Positions 17,879 to 28,137 of a DNA stretch of 61,091 nucleotides are shown here, one piece after another (within the stretch, counting starts at the first letter, position 1; each line of letters starts with the position of its first letter). Source of the stretch: JADJMO01 sp016794445 (lineage in GTDB: Bacteria; Myxococcota_A; Polyangia; Polyangiales; JADJMO01). Under the pieces are notes generated by a model. It saw only the letters and a program-made list of their open reading frames with translations, was not told where the DNA came from and made no database searches. The position numbers and the translations under genes are program-made. Where the stretch lies: positions 1-61,091 of the forward strand of contig JAEUKC010000161.1 of assembly GCA_016794445.1 (NCBI GenBank). The letters run 5' to 3'.

Positions 17879-18769
17879 TCACTTCGACGTCGCGCCGTTG
17901 CAGAGGCTCGCTTCCACCTGCTGGTAGAACACCGAATTGCACACGCCGGCATTGCAGTTCCACGACGCACACTCGACAGCGTCGGTGCACTTGGCGCCTC
18001 CCGCGAGACCCGCGCCGCACTTGTCGACGACGCAGGTCTTGGAGTAACCGCACGCGACGTAGTTGCTCGTGCTGCACGCGGCGCCCTCCGCCAGTTGCTT
18101 GCGACACGCCGAGGTCGCGCCGGTGAGGTCGCAGTAGAAGCCCTCGTCGCAGTACCGGAGCTGCGAGCCGGTGAAGTTGCACGGCGCCCCCTCGGCAACG
18201 ATCGACGACGCCTTGCAGCGCTTGGTGGTGGTGTCGCAGTAGGCGACCGCGCCAGGTGGAGAATGGCACTCCGCGCTCGAGGCACACGCCGCGCCGGGAG
18301 TCGTGGTCCCGTTGAACAGCTGCGCGCACGCGCGCTGTGACCGCAAGTAGGGCACGAACTCGATCTGGCAGGCCGCGATGGCGGCGGACCAGTCCTTGGC
18401 GCAGGCCTCGAGTTGCGAGTCGTCGTAGACCGCCTTGCCGAGCCCGACCGCGTCGATGCGCGTCGTGCAGTACGACAGCGCAGCCTCGCGACAGCCGGCG
18501 CCCGCGAACGCGATCCCGACGGTCTTGCAGCACGTCTCGGTCGCGCTGCCACAAAGCGCATCCACGAGGCGCTTGCACGTGCGATCCTCGGTGGGGAGCA
18601 CGGCGCCGTCGGAGGCGCCATCGGACGCGCCGTCGGCCTCGAGAGCGACGTCGGTCGGGGTGACGCCGGTGTCGACCGGCGCGGCCTGCGGATCGACCTT
18701 GCTCCCGCAACCGACGACGATCAGGAGAATCGGAAAGAACGCGGCGCTTCGCATGCGCCATGATCGCAT
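17879..18769 (-). CDS. Cys-rich lipoprotein of myxobacterial type
   Basis: 296 residues from ATG 18769; an in-frame ATG at 18754 (MRSAAFF) gives a tidier signal peptide and may be the true start. The lipobox is VVGC, then a Thr/Asp/Ala/Gly-rich linker. The rest is a string of Cys-paired modules (CKRLVDALCG, GAACASSAECHS, YCDEGFYCD, KCTDAVECAS), the pattern of many polyangial surface lipoproteins of unknown function. It lies 7 bases after the stop of the next upstream gene, so it is the last gene of a four-lipoprotein series on the minus strand (21955 to 17879). Confidence 0.8.
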   Translation of the reverse strand: MRSWRMRSAAFFPILLIVVGCGSKVDPQAAPVDTGVTPTDVALEADGASDGASDGAVLPTEDRTCKRLVDALCGSATETCCKTVGIAFAGAGCREAALSYCTTRIDAVGLGKAVYDDSQLEACAKDWSAAIAACQIEFVPYLRSQRACAQLFNGTTTPGAACASSAECHSPPGAVAYCDTTTKRCKASSIVAEGAPCNFTGSQLRYCDEGFYCDLTGATSACRKQLAEGAACSTSNYVACGYSKTCVVDKCGAGLAGGAKCTDAVECASWNCNAGVCNSVFYQQVEASLCNGATSK

Positions 18770-18776
18770 GCTTCCG

Positions 18777-20168
18777 TCAGTCGCTCCACCCGCCGGGCAC
18801 GAGCACCCAGCCGCCGCCGATCGACACGTACGTGCTCACCTTCCACTTCGCGCCGGGCGTGGGCGGCATGCGCCACGCGCCGCCGATCCAGATCCAGCCC
18901 TCGACGGCGAAGAACCAGTAGCCCTCGGTCCACACCATTCCTGGCGCCGGCGCTGGCGGCGGCACCTCCTTCTTCGAGGCGGGCGCCGCGCTCGGCGCCT
19001 TCGCCGTCTTGCCCTCGTCGACGTCCTTCTTGGGCACCTTCCACGTGCCAGGTGACCAGACCCACGACGTGTGCCAGGTGTAGCTGCCCGACACCCAGAC
19101 GGCGTTGTCACTGGGCTTCGGCGGCGGCGTCTCGGCGGGTGGCGGCGGGGGCTTGCCGTAGGGGGTCGTGGCCCCGGGCTTTGGGCTGCCCTTGGGATCG
19201 GGACCGTCGCCGAACTCCTTGCGGCAGGCATCCGACCACACCTTCTTGGCCTTCCACGCGTCCCAGCACGCCTTGCTGCGAGCGTCGCGCTCGGGGACGT
19301 CGCCGGCGAGGCTCCGGCACTCGTCGGGCCAGACCTTGGACGCGTAGTAGTTCTTGAAGCAGAGGTTGATGGCCGCGCTCTTGTCCATCGACTTCTTCTT
19401 GTTCGCCTCGCGCTCCTCGACCTTCTTGCCGACCTCGATCTTCCACGCGGGCACGTCGACCGGCGCATACACCCCCTGCTCCACCTCGATGTACGCGTCG
19501 TCGCCGAAATCGAGCGCGACCTCGCTCCACACGGTGAGATCGACCCGCCCGGTCGGCGGCTTCGTGTAGTCGAAGTGAACGGTGAACTTGGCGTTGGGGG
19601 GCAGCTTCACCTTCGGCGCCGGCACCTCGACGATCAGGTCGACCTTGCCACCGAAGGACCCGCCCGGCCCGCCCGATCCGACGGGGGGCGGCGGCGGCGG
19701 TGTGCCCTTCGGCTTGCCCGGGCCGCTGCCGATCGGCGTGGGCCCGGGAGGCGTCGGCTCGAGCTTGCAGAACGCGTTGTCGGGCTCCTTCACCCACTGG
19801 TTGTCGGCCCCGAGCGTGTAGAACAAGCTGCTCGTGACGCCGGCGTAGCCACCGCCCTTGAACTCCCAGCGACCCGTCATGGCCTTGCCGCCGTGGATGG
19901 TGACCAAGACGTATTCACTGAACTCGCCGCCGAGCGGGTCGATGGCGAAGTCGAAGGGCCCCTGCGCGCAGCGTCGCGTCAGCGCGAAGATGCGCGTGCG
20001 CTTCGGGACCATGTCGGCCTGGGCCGTCCCGACCAGGATGCGGCGGTAGAGCGGCGGCGGATTGTACGCTGGCGGAGGTGTCTGGGCGGTCGGACCGGGC
20101 GAAGGGCGCGGGGCGGCGCTGCAGGCTGACAGGGCCACCGAGAGGACGAGGAGGGAGCAGGACCGCAT
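18777..20168 (-). CDS. Lipoprotein with YXWxxG-type Trp-rich repeats
   Basis: 463 residues. Signal peptide with lipobox LSAC, then Pro-rich linkers. A beta-rich middle (about 175-255, FTVHFDYTKPPTGRVDL) is followed by a Cys/Trp pair region (CFKNYYASKVWPDECRSLAG, CWDAWKAKKVWSDACRKEFG) that looks like an internal duplication. The C-terminus has aromatic repeats (WVSGSYTWHTSWVWSPGTW, WTEGYWFFAVEGWIWIGG) like the YXWGXW repeat family of envelope proteins. Probably on the outer membrane; binding partner unknown. It precedes the Cys-rich lipoprotein by 7 bases and follows the CpcT/CpeT-like gene by about 40 bases. Confidence 0.78.
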   Translation of the reverse strand: MRSCSLLVLSVALSACSAAPRPSPGPTAQTPPPAYNPPPLYRRILVGTAQADMVPKRTRIFALTRRCAQGPFDFAIDPLGGEFSEYVLVTIHGGKAMTGRWEFKGGGYAGVTSSLFYTLGADNQWVKEPDNAFCKLEPTPPGPTPIGSGPGKPKGTPPPPPPVGSGGPGGSFGGKVDLIVEVPAPKVKLPPNAKFTVHFDYTKPPTGRVDLTVWSEVALDFGDDAYIEVEQGVYAPVDVPAWKIEVGKKVEEREANKKKSMDKSAAINLCFKNYYASKVWPDECRSLAGDVPERDARSKACWDAWKAKKVWSDACRKEFGDGPDPKGSPKPGATTPYGKPPPPPAETPPPKPSDNAVWVSGSYTWHTSWVWSPGTWKVPKKDVDEGKTAKAPSAAPASKKEVPPPAPAPGMVWTEGYWFFAVEGWIWIGGAWRMPPTPGAKWKVSTYVSIGGGWVLVPGGWSD

Positions 20169-20210
20169 CGATGGGCAGACGGCGCAGGCGTCCGCCGATT
20201 CACTCGGTCG

Positions 20211-20915
20211 TCAGGGCAGCGGCGTCCGGCGCTCGAACACGTACCCGCCCTTGGTCGCGCCCCACTTCTGCACGCCGGCGTCGTCGAAGCCGCGGTCCCA
20301 CGACTTCATGCCTGCCGCGTCGATGGTGACCTCGCTCGTCGCGTAGGTCGCGCCGCTGAGATCGCTCGGGCAGTCCCTGCCGTTGGTGCCGCCGACGAAG
20401 CGATCGGTCTCCCAGTTCACGACCACCGCGCAACCCGCCCGCTCCGTCACCATCGTCGGGTCGAACGCGATCCGCGACGGGTCCTTGCAGAGCCCCTTCG
20501 CCTTGACCGGCGAGACGAGCTCGAACACGCGGGACACCGCGCCCGCGCCCTTCTTCTCGATCACGTAGAGCCGCTGCCGGTAGGGGGCGCTCAGCGTGTC
20601 CATGCGCGCCTGCTCGACGTAGAGCACGTGCGCGCCGAGGGCGGGCGCTTCGACCTTGCAGGTCTGCAGCTGGATCTCGAAGTAGGAGAGATCGGCCTTG
20701 GCCTGGGTGACCGAGTCGAAGCGGCCCGTGAGGTAGCGCTCGAGCTCCACCGCGAGGTCCTTCTCGGCGACCTCGGCGCCGCCGGTGTCACCCGCCTCCT
20801 CGACGCCACCGGCGTCCGTCGTCGGCGCGAGCGGCGCCTCGCTCCCGCAGGCGGCGAGGAACAGCGAGCCGAGGATGAGGGAGCAGAGGCTCAGGGCACG
20901 AAGATCGCGGAGCAT
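20211..20915 (-). CDS. CpcT/CpeT-family lipoprotein
   Basis: 234 residues. Signal peptide with lipobox LAAC, then a Thr/Asp/Gly-rich linker. From about residue 52 the protein follows the CpcT/CpeT pattern: LERYLTGRFDSVTQA, YFEIQLQTC, HVLYVEQA, PYRQRLYVIE, then GCAVVVNWE, RDCPSDLSGATYATSE and a C-terminal KWGATKGGYVFER. In cyanobacteria this family attaches bilins to phycobiliproteins; lipoprotein versions in non-photosynthetic bacteria have no assigned role, so bilin lyase activity should not be assumed. ATG 20915 overlaps the preceding TGA, so the two genes are coupled. Confidence 0.8.
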   Translation of the reverse strand: MLRDLRALSLCSLILGSLFLAACGSEAPLAPTTDAGGVEEAGDTGGAEVAEKDLAVELERYLTGRFDSVTQAKADLSYFEIQLQTCKVEAPALGAHVLYVEQARMDTLSAPYRQRLYVIEKKGAGAVSRVFELVSPVKAKGLCKDPSRIAFDPTMVTERAGCAVVVNWETDRFVGGTNGRDCPSDLSGATYATSEVTIDAAGMKSWDRGFDDAGVQKWGATKGGYVFERRTPLP

Positions 20916-21955
20916 CACTTCCCCGCCTTTCCGCTGCAGAAGGTCTTGCTGCCACACTTGCCGCCCGCGCCCACCGGGTCGAACGGCGAGCACGAGAACG
21001 GCCACGCCGACTTGCACTCGTAGTTCCAGTGGCAGGCCTCTCCGTCGGCCTTGGTCGCGGTGCACTTCATGGTGGCGTCGTCGCAGTAGGTGCCGACGTC
21101 GCACTCGTCGATGGGCCCCGTGTCCTGCCCGCACGCGGCACCGAGCGCGAGCTTCTTGCCGAGGCGAGAACACGTGCCGGGCTTGCTCGGCGACGAGCCG
21201 TCGCAGCTCGACCCGTTGCGGGTGTCGCAGAACCACCAGAGCGGCACCGCCGAGCACTGCTCACCCGGCTTGCGCCAGGCCACGCACTTGCGGTCGGTCA
21301 CCTTGCTGGGGGGCCCGTCGCAGTAGCCTTGCGCCGGATCGCACTCGCCGTTGAAGGTCGTGTCGCCGATGTCCTGGCACGGCGAGCCCACCTTGGCGAC
21401 CTTGGTGAACACCTCCGTCGCGCGGACGTCGCTGCACTTCGGGTCGAACAGCGCGGAGGAGAGATCCACCCCGCAGGCCGCCTTGCCGATCGCCGTGACG
21501 CACTCTGCCCCCTTCTTCGCGTCGAAGGTCATGCGACCCCGCTCGATCGAGGGGAGCCACTTGCCATGGAGGACGGAGAGCTGCGCCGTGAGGGTGGCGA
21601 CACACTCCGCCGCGGTCGGTACCTTGCCCGCGGGCAGCGTGTAGGGCGCCGCCTGGTACGCGCGGAAGTACGTGCCCACGTCGGCGTCGCTGCAGCACGC
21701 GGCGAGCTTGGCGCAGGCGGCCTCGGCGTAGGCCTTGGCGAAGGCCGCGACGTCCTTCTTCGGGTCGCCCGCGTCCGCGGGCCCACCCGTCTCGACCACA
21801 TCGGGCGCCCCGGTCTCGACGATCGTCTCCTCGACCCCGCTCTCGATCAGGGCCTCGACCCCGCCGTCGTCGGAGCCCGTGTCCGGCGCGGCTTCCGTCG
21901 AGGAAGAGCACCCGAGCGCCCATACCCACCCCAGCAACAGCGAGACCTTGTGCAT
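20915..21955 (-). CDS. Cys-rich lipoprotein, first gene of lipoprotein operon
   Basis: 346 residues from ATG 21955 (MHKVSLLLGWVWALGC), preferred to the in-frame ATG at 21973 because it starts the signal peptide directly. After the lipid Cys comes an acidic Asp/Thr/Glu/Val linker, then a Cys-paired helical region (AACAKLAACCSD) and several short Cys modules (GSPCQDIGD, QGYCDGPPS, EQCSAVPLWWFCD, GTYCDDATMKC). No enzyme motif. It resembles the lipoprotein at 17879 in design. The TGA overlaps the ATG of the CpcT/CpeT-like gene. The promoter should lie in the 100 bases shared with the divergent sigma-54 regulator. Confidence 0.8.
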   Translation of the reverse strand: MHKVSLLLGWVWALGCSSSTEAAPDTGSDDGGVEALIESGVEETIVETGAPDVVETGGPADAGDPKKDVAAFAKAYAEAACAKLAACCSDADVGTYFRAYQAAPYTLPAGKVPTAAECVATLTAQLSVLHGKWLPSIERGRMTFDAKKGAECVTAIGKAACGVDLSSALFDPKCSDVRATEVFTKVAKVGSPCQDIGDTTFNGECDPAQGYCDGPPSKVTDRKCVAWRKPGEQCSAVPLWWFCDTRNGSSCDGSSPSKPGTCSRLGKKLALGAACGQDTGPIDECDVGTYCDDATMKCTATKADGEACHWNYECKSAWPFSCSPFDPVGAGGKCGSKTFCSGKAGK

Positions 21956-22052
21956 GGGCCAGCCCTCCAGCACCCGTCGTGCCAGCCAAGTGACGGCGGT
22001 TTCTCGGGGTTCTGGCGGCGCGGTGACGGCGCGCTATGCTCCAGGACGAGAC

Positions 22053-24773
<2,721 letters not shown>

Positions 24774-24780
24774 CCGAGCC

Positions 24781-25632
24781 TCAGGGCGCGGCGGTGAGCA
24801 CGATGTGCTCGCGCTTGCTCACGACCACGCCGCCGGGGGGCTCCACCGTGATCGCGAACAGCTTGGCCTTGCCCGCGCGGATCTTGGCGCGGATCGGCAC
24901 GACGACCTCCTCTGCCTGCGGCGGCACGTCGAACACGCCACCGTCGACCGGGTATTTGTCGTCGCGCTCGGCGTCGAAGATCCAGAGCTGGTACTGGCGG
25001 ACCTTGGGATCGTTCGGTCGCAGCCCGCGGAAGGTCATGTAGCCCTCCTGGGCGTCGCTGCTCCACACGACGTCGCCGCTCGCACCTGCTGCGCCGGGGT
25101 CCTTGGTGGCGCTCCACGGCACTCGCTTCGCATCCGGCCGCTTGGCGAGGAGCTCCGCGCGCTGCTGCGACGGCGTGGGCGGTACGACCGATGGCGGCGC
25201 GGGTGGTGTCGACGTGCTCACCGGCGGGGCGGTGCTCGCGACCCCCGCCACCTTCGGCGGCTCGCGGAAGCGGTCGAGCCAGCCGAACACCGCGAGCACG
25301 CCGAAGGCCGCTGCGAGCGCCCAGGGGACGAAGGCCGAGGCGCGGCGCTTCTTCGGGACGGGCGCCGGTGCTCGTGGGGGCACCACGACCGGCGCGAACA
25401 CGCGATCGGCGTCGGCGCGCAGGCGCGCGGCGAGACCGGCCGGCAGCGGCTCGAGGGCACCGAGCGTGGCGAGGTCGACGGCGACGGCCGCGCGCAGGGT
25501 GTCGTCGTCGTCGGTCACGGCGTGGCCGAGCAGGGCGACGAGCTCTGCTTCCTCGGTCGAGTCGAGGCCGAAGAGCGCGCGATCACAGAGGAGCTCGTCG
25601 AGCCGTTCGATGGACTGCGTGACGTCGGTCAT
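24781..25632 (-). CDS. RskA-type anti-sigma factor
   Basis: 283 residues. The N-terminal cytoplasmic sigma-binding region (about 1-80, IERLDELLCDRALFGLDSTEEAEL) is followed by a Pro/Ala/Lys segment, one membrane helix at about 101-119, a Pro/Ser/Thr linker and a C-terminal RskA-like extracytoplasmic domain (about 150-283: YMTFRGLRPNDPKVRQYQLW, EEVVVPIRAKI, AITVEPPGGV). This is the normal layout of anti-sigma-K factors, released by regulated proteolysis. Its ATG overlaps the ECF sigma stop by four bases, the usual coupling of a sigma factor and its inhibitor. Confidence 0.92.
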   Translation of the reverse strand: MTDVTQSIERLDELLCDRALFGLDSTEEAELVALLGHAVTDDDDTLRAAVAVDLATLGALEPLPAGLAARLRADADRVFAPVVVPPRAPAPVPKKRRASAFVPWALAAAFGVLAVFGWLDRFREPPKVAGVASTAPPVSTSTPPAPPSVVPPTPSQQRAELLAKRPDAKRVPWSATKDPGAAGASGDVVWSSDAQEGYMTFRGLRPNDPKVRQYQLWIFDAERDDKYPVDGGVFDVPPQAEEVVVPIRAKIRAGKAKLFAITVEPPGGVVVSKREHIVLTAAP

Positions 25633-26189
25633 GGGCGCACCTCCCGAGGGGGCGTCGAAGCGGGGACCTCTGCTTCTACGAGCAGGGCGCGCACCCGGAT
25701 CAGACCGCGGCGCGCGTGGGCCTTCACGGTGCCGAGCGGCAGGCCGCGCTGCTCGGCGATCTCCTCGTGCGAGAAGCCCTGCGTCGCGAGGAGGAGGACC
25801 TCGCGCTGTTCGGGGCGCAGCTGCTCGAGCGCCGCGGCCGCCCGCGTCGCCTCGATGCAACGATCCGCCGGCGGCGCGTCGGTGCTGACCTTCGGCTCGG
25901 ACGAGAGCGGGTCGGTGGCGGGTCTCCGGCGTCGCGCGCGCGCGCGATCGACGAGGCGTCGGCGGGCGATCGTGGCGACGAACGCCGTCTCGGATGCGAC
26001 CGCCGGATCGTACCGGCTCGCGCTCCGCCACAGGTCGAGGAAGATGTCTTGCACGGCGTCTTCGGCGTCTTCGCGGGTGGGAGAGGCGCGGCGCGCGAGA
26101 GTCCACACGAGCCCACCGAACGCCTCGAGGCAGGCGCGGCTCGCGTTGGGCTCGCCCTGGGCGACGCGGCGGAGGAGGGGCGCGGTCAC
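25629..26189 (-). CDS. ECF RNA polymerase sigma factor (SigK/RskA-associated type)
   Basis: 186 residues from GTG 26189. Region 2 (about 30-75: EDAEDAVQDIFLDLWRSASR) binds core polymerase and the -10 element; region 4 (about 120-170: LRPEQREVLLLATQGFSHEE, then GTVKAHARRGL) carries the -35 helix-turn-helix. The start is four bases after the stop of a small FAS1-domain gene, and the stop overlaps the anti-sigma start. It should be held inactive at the membrane by the RskA-type protein. FAS1 genes immediately upstream are likely targets, as for mycobacterial SigK. ECF subgroup cannot be fixed by eye. Confidence 0.92.
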   Translation of the reverse strand: MTAPLLRRVAQGEPNASRACLEAFGGLVWTLARRASPTREDAEDAVQDIFLDLWRSASRYDPAVASETAFVATIARRRLVDRARARRRRPATDPLSSEPKVSTDAPPADRCIEATRAAAALEQLRPEQREVLLLATQGFSHEEIAEQRGLPLGTVKAHARRGLIRVRALLVEAEVPASTPPREVRP

Positions 26190-26193
26190 GCGG

Positions 26194-26682
26194 TCAGGCG
26201 GTCTCGCGCAGCTCGCGCATGGTGTCCTCTGCGTGGTCGTCGAGGAAGCGCCGGAGTCGTGCCTCGTCGGCGTCGTCGCTCCCCCACTGGGGCACGAGCA
26301 AGCGATCGATGGGGACGAGCAGGCCGTTGCGGCACACCCGGGGCAGGCCGACGATCTTCGCCCGCGCGATGCGCGGCGCACGGACCACGACCGACTCGCC
26401 CTGCAGGGTCGAGCTCGCGCCGTCGCGCAGCGCCTCGCCCCGGAGCAGGTGATGCTCCGCGACCTCGAAGGCAAGCTCGACAGGACCCGAGAAGAGCGCG
26501 CTGGCGAGCTCTTCCGGCAGGTCCTCGAAGGCAGCCTCGGTCGGGACGACCACGGTGAAGGGCTCGTCTCCATCGAGCTCCTCGAGGAGTCCCGCGCGGA
26601 CCACGAGGGCGAAGAACGAAGGGAAACGCGCTGCCTCACAGAGCAAGGACGGAGCGGGGCACGGATGGATGCGTTGGTCCAT
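26194..26682 (-). CDS. Small FAS1 (fasciclin)-domain protein without signal peptide
   Basis: 162 residues from ATG 26682. Almost the whole protein is one fasciclin domain: FPSFFALVVRAGLLEEL, FTVVVPTEAAFEDLPEELA, HHLLRGEA and a C-terminal GLLVPIDRLLVPQ. No signal peptide or lipobox is visible even with longer starts (the frame is open to 26793), which is unusual because FAS1 proteins are normally exported. The last residues (RRFLDDHAEDTMRELRE) form a charged helix. It sits four bases before the ECF sigma gene, suggesting a cytoplasmic role in the sigma circuit. The exact start is uncertain. Confidence 0.8.
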   Translation of the reverse strand: MDQRIHPCPAPSLLCEAARFPSFFALVVRAGLLEELDGDEPFTVVVPTEAAFEDLPEELASALFSGPVELAFEVAEHHLLRGEALRDGASSTLQGESVVVRAPRIARAKIVGLPRVCRNGLLVPIDRLLVPQWGSDDADEARLRRFLDDHAEDTMRELRETA

Positions 26683-26691
26683 GCCTCGTCC

Positions 26692-26718
26692 ATTCGCTCG
26701 GGAGCTGGATCTGGATGC
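26692..26718 (-). promoter_or_regulatory. Candidate SigK-like promoter before the FAS1-sigma operon
   Basis: On the minus strand GCATCC (26718-26713) and GCGAAT (26697-26692) are separated by 15 bases, close to the mycobacterial SigK elements CCATCC and CCGAAT. A similar pair precedes the FAS1 lipoprotein gene. The -10-like box ends only nine bases before ATG 26682, so the transcript would be nearly leaderless or start inside a different 5' end. Two matches are not proof. Confidence 0.25.
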
Positions 26719-26790
26719 AGGACCTTCGACGATTTCTGAGGGCCGGCGGAGCTTCATCATCGCGAAGGCCTGTCTCGTATCACGACTAGA

Positions 26791-26827
26791 CAAAACGGGC
26801 CACGGCCCTCTCTTTCGAGGGGCCGTG
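26791..26827 (-). terminator. Rho-independent terminator after FAS1 lipoprotein gene
   Basis: Minus strand, about 28 bases past the FAS1 lipoprotein stop: arms CACGGCCC and GGGCCGTG (26827-26820 and 26808-26801), extended by CTC/GAG around a GAAA tetraloop with one bulged A, then a T-run (complement of 26792-26795). It separates the FAS1 lipoprotein transcript from the FAS1-sigma-anti-sigma operon. Confidence 0.8.
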
Positions 26828-26854
26828 CCGCTCCGACGAACGAACCGCGGGGCG

Positions 26855-27895
26855 CTAGAGGATCCCGGCCGGGACGAGCACCTTGTCGATGACGTGGATC
26901 ACGCCGTTGCTGTTCGGCAGATCGGTGAGCACCACGTTGGCCGCGGTCGTGGTGGTGTCGCCGATGGTGACCTTGCCGCTCGCGACGGTGAGCTTGATCT
27001 TCGAGCCCTCGAGGGTGGTGACGTCGCCCGAGGTGACGTCCTTGCCGTACGCGACGGCGCCGAGCACGTGGTACTTGAGGACCTTCGCGAGCTTCACCTT
27101 GTCGGCGAGCAAGCCGGCGAAGACGGTGTCGCCGAGCTTGGTCTTGAGGTCCGCGAACGCCTTGTCGGTCGGCGCGAACACCGTGAAGGTCCCCGGGCCG
27201 CTGAGCGTCGGGGCGAGGTCGGCGGCCGTGACGGCGGTGACCAGCGTGGAGAACTTGGTCGTGCCGTCGTCGTAGCCGACCGCGGTGTCGACGATGGTCG
27301 GGAGCAGCACCGCGTCGAGCACGTGGATGAGGCCGTTCGACGCTCCGATGTCGGCCGTGGTGACGGTGGCGCCGCCGTTGATCACGACCTTGCCGGAGGT
27401 GCCGTCGACGGAGAGCTTGGCGCCGAGCACGGTGCTCGGGGTCGACTTCTTGCCGAGCACGTCGGCCGCCTTCACCGAGCCCGAGAGCACGTGGTACTTC
27501 AGGATCAGCGCGAGCTCGGTCTTGTAGGGCGCCGTCGTCAGCTGGGTGAGGAGGAAGTCAGGGACGCTCTTCTTGAACGCGGCGTCGTCGGGGGCGAACA
27601 CCGTGAAGGGCCCGGCCCCGCGCAGGGTGGACTCGAGACCGGCGGCCTGCACCGCGGCGACGAGCGTCTTGAACGTGCCGGCGCCGACGGCCGTGTCGAC
27701 GATGTCCTTCGCGGCGGTGGTGTCACCCCCGGTGTCGGCCGGAGAGCCGGTGTCCGTCGGGCTGGTGCCCGTGTCGGTCGGGGTCGTGCCCGTGTCGGCC
27801 GCCGTGGCGGGCGCGGGGTCGTCGCTGCCGCAACCGGCGAGGGCGAGCGGGACGGCGACGAAGAGGGCGAGAGCGCTGCGCGAAGAAAGGTTCAT
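26855..27895 (-). CDS. Lipoprotein with two tandem FAS1 (fasciclin) domains
   Basis: 346 residues. Signal peptide and lipobox LAGC, then a linker of TDTG/PTDTG repeats. Two FAS1 domains follow (about 62-205 and 205-346), each with the conserved FTVFAPDDAAF / FTVFAPTDKAF strand, the Tyr-His motif LKYHVL and a closing GLIHVLDAVLLP / GVIHVIDKVLVP. Fasciclin domains mediate adhesion between cells or to matrix. A strong Shine-Dalgarno GGAGG (27905-27901) lies five bases before the ATG. It ends in a terminator and lies upstream of a FAS1-ECF-RskA operon on the same strand, matching the mycobacterial MPT70/MPT83-SigK arrangement in content. Confidence 0.92.
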   Translation of the reverse strand: MNLSSRSALALFVAVPLALAGCGSDDPAPATAADTGTTPTDTGTSPTDTGSPADTGGDTTAAKDIVDTAVGAGTFKTLVAAVQAAGLESTLRGAGPFTVFAPDDAAFKKSVPDFLLTQLTTAPYKTELALILKYHVLSGSVKAADVLGKKSTPSTVLGAKLSVDGTSGKVVINGGATVTTADIGASNGLIHVLDAVLLPTIVDTAVGYDDGTTKFSTLVTAVTAADLAPTLSGPGTFTVFAPTDKAFADLKTKLGDTVFAGLLADKVKLAKVLKYHVLGAVAYGKDVTSGDVTTLEGSKIKLTVASGKVTIGDTTTTAANVVLTDLPNSNGVIHVIDKVLVPAGIL

Positions 27896-27914
27896 GAGAG
27901 CCTCCGTGGAGTGG

Positions 27915-27941
27915 ATTGCCGTGTCGGCTCCCCACAGATGG
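27915..27941 (-). promoter_or_regulatory. Candidate SigK-like promoter before the FAS1 lipoprotein
   Basis: On the minus strand CCATCT (27941-27936) and GGCAAT (27920-27915) are separated by 15 bases, the same spacing as the pair before the FAS1-sigma operon. Initiation about seven bases after the -10-like box would put the transcript start just ahead of the GGAGG ribosome-binding site. Read by eye only. Confidence 0.3.
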
Positions 27942-27963
27942 CGCCAGCCGCCCGGACGTCACA

Positions 27964-28000
27964 AGGTTTGTCTCATCTTTGTTTATAGTTTGCCAAACCT
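27964..28000. repeat. AT-rich inverted repeat between FAS1 lipoprotein and tpx
   Basis: Arms AGGTTTG (27964-27970) and CAAACCT (27994-28000) flank 23 bases of unusually AT-rich DNA in the divergent 240-base region. It could be an operator for a dimeric regulator of either gene or simply promoter DNA. No known binding site is recognised. Confidence 0.35.
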
Positions 28001-28137
28001 CTGCCGTGGACGACCTCTGTCCGTTATACCGAACACACCTTCGCCAAGCAAAGCGGTGGGCGACGGGCACCCACGACCGCAGCCTCGGTCGGCCGCGAAG
28101 GCACCAGCGCCGGCGCACCCGCGCTAGGAGCACCGCC

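Noticed and set aside
20211..20915. Phycobilisome biosynthesis in this organism
   Set aside because: A single CpcT/CpeT-family lipoprotein with no phycobiliprotein or bilin genes; family membership does not imply phycobilisomes.
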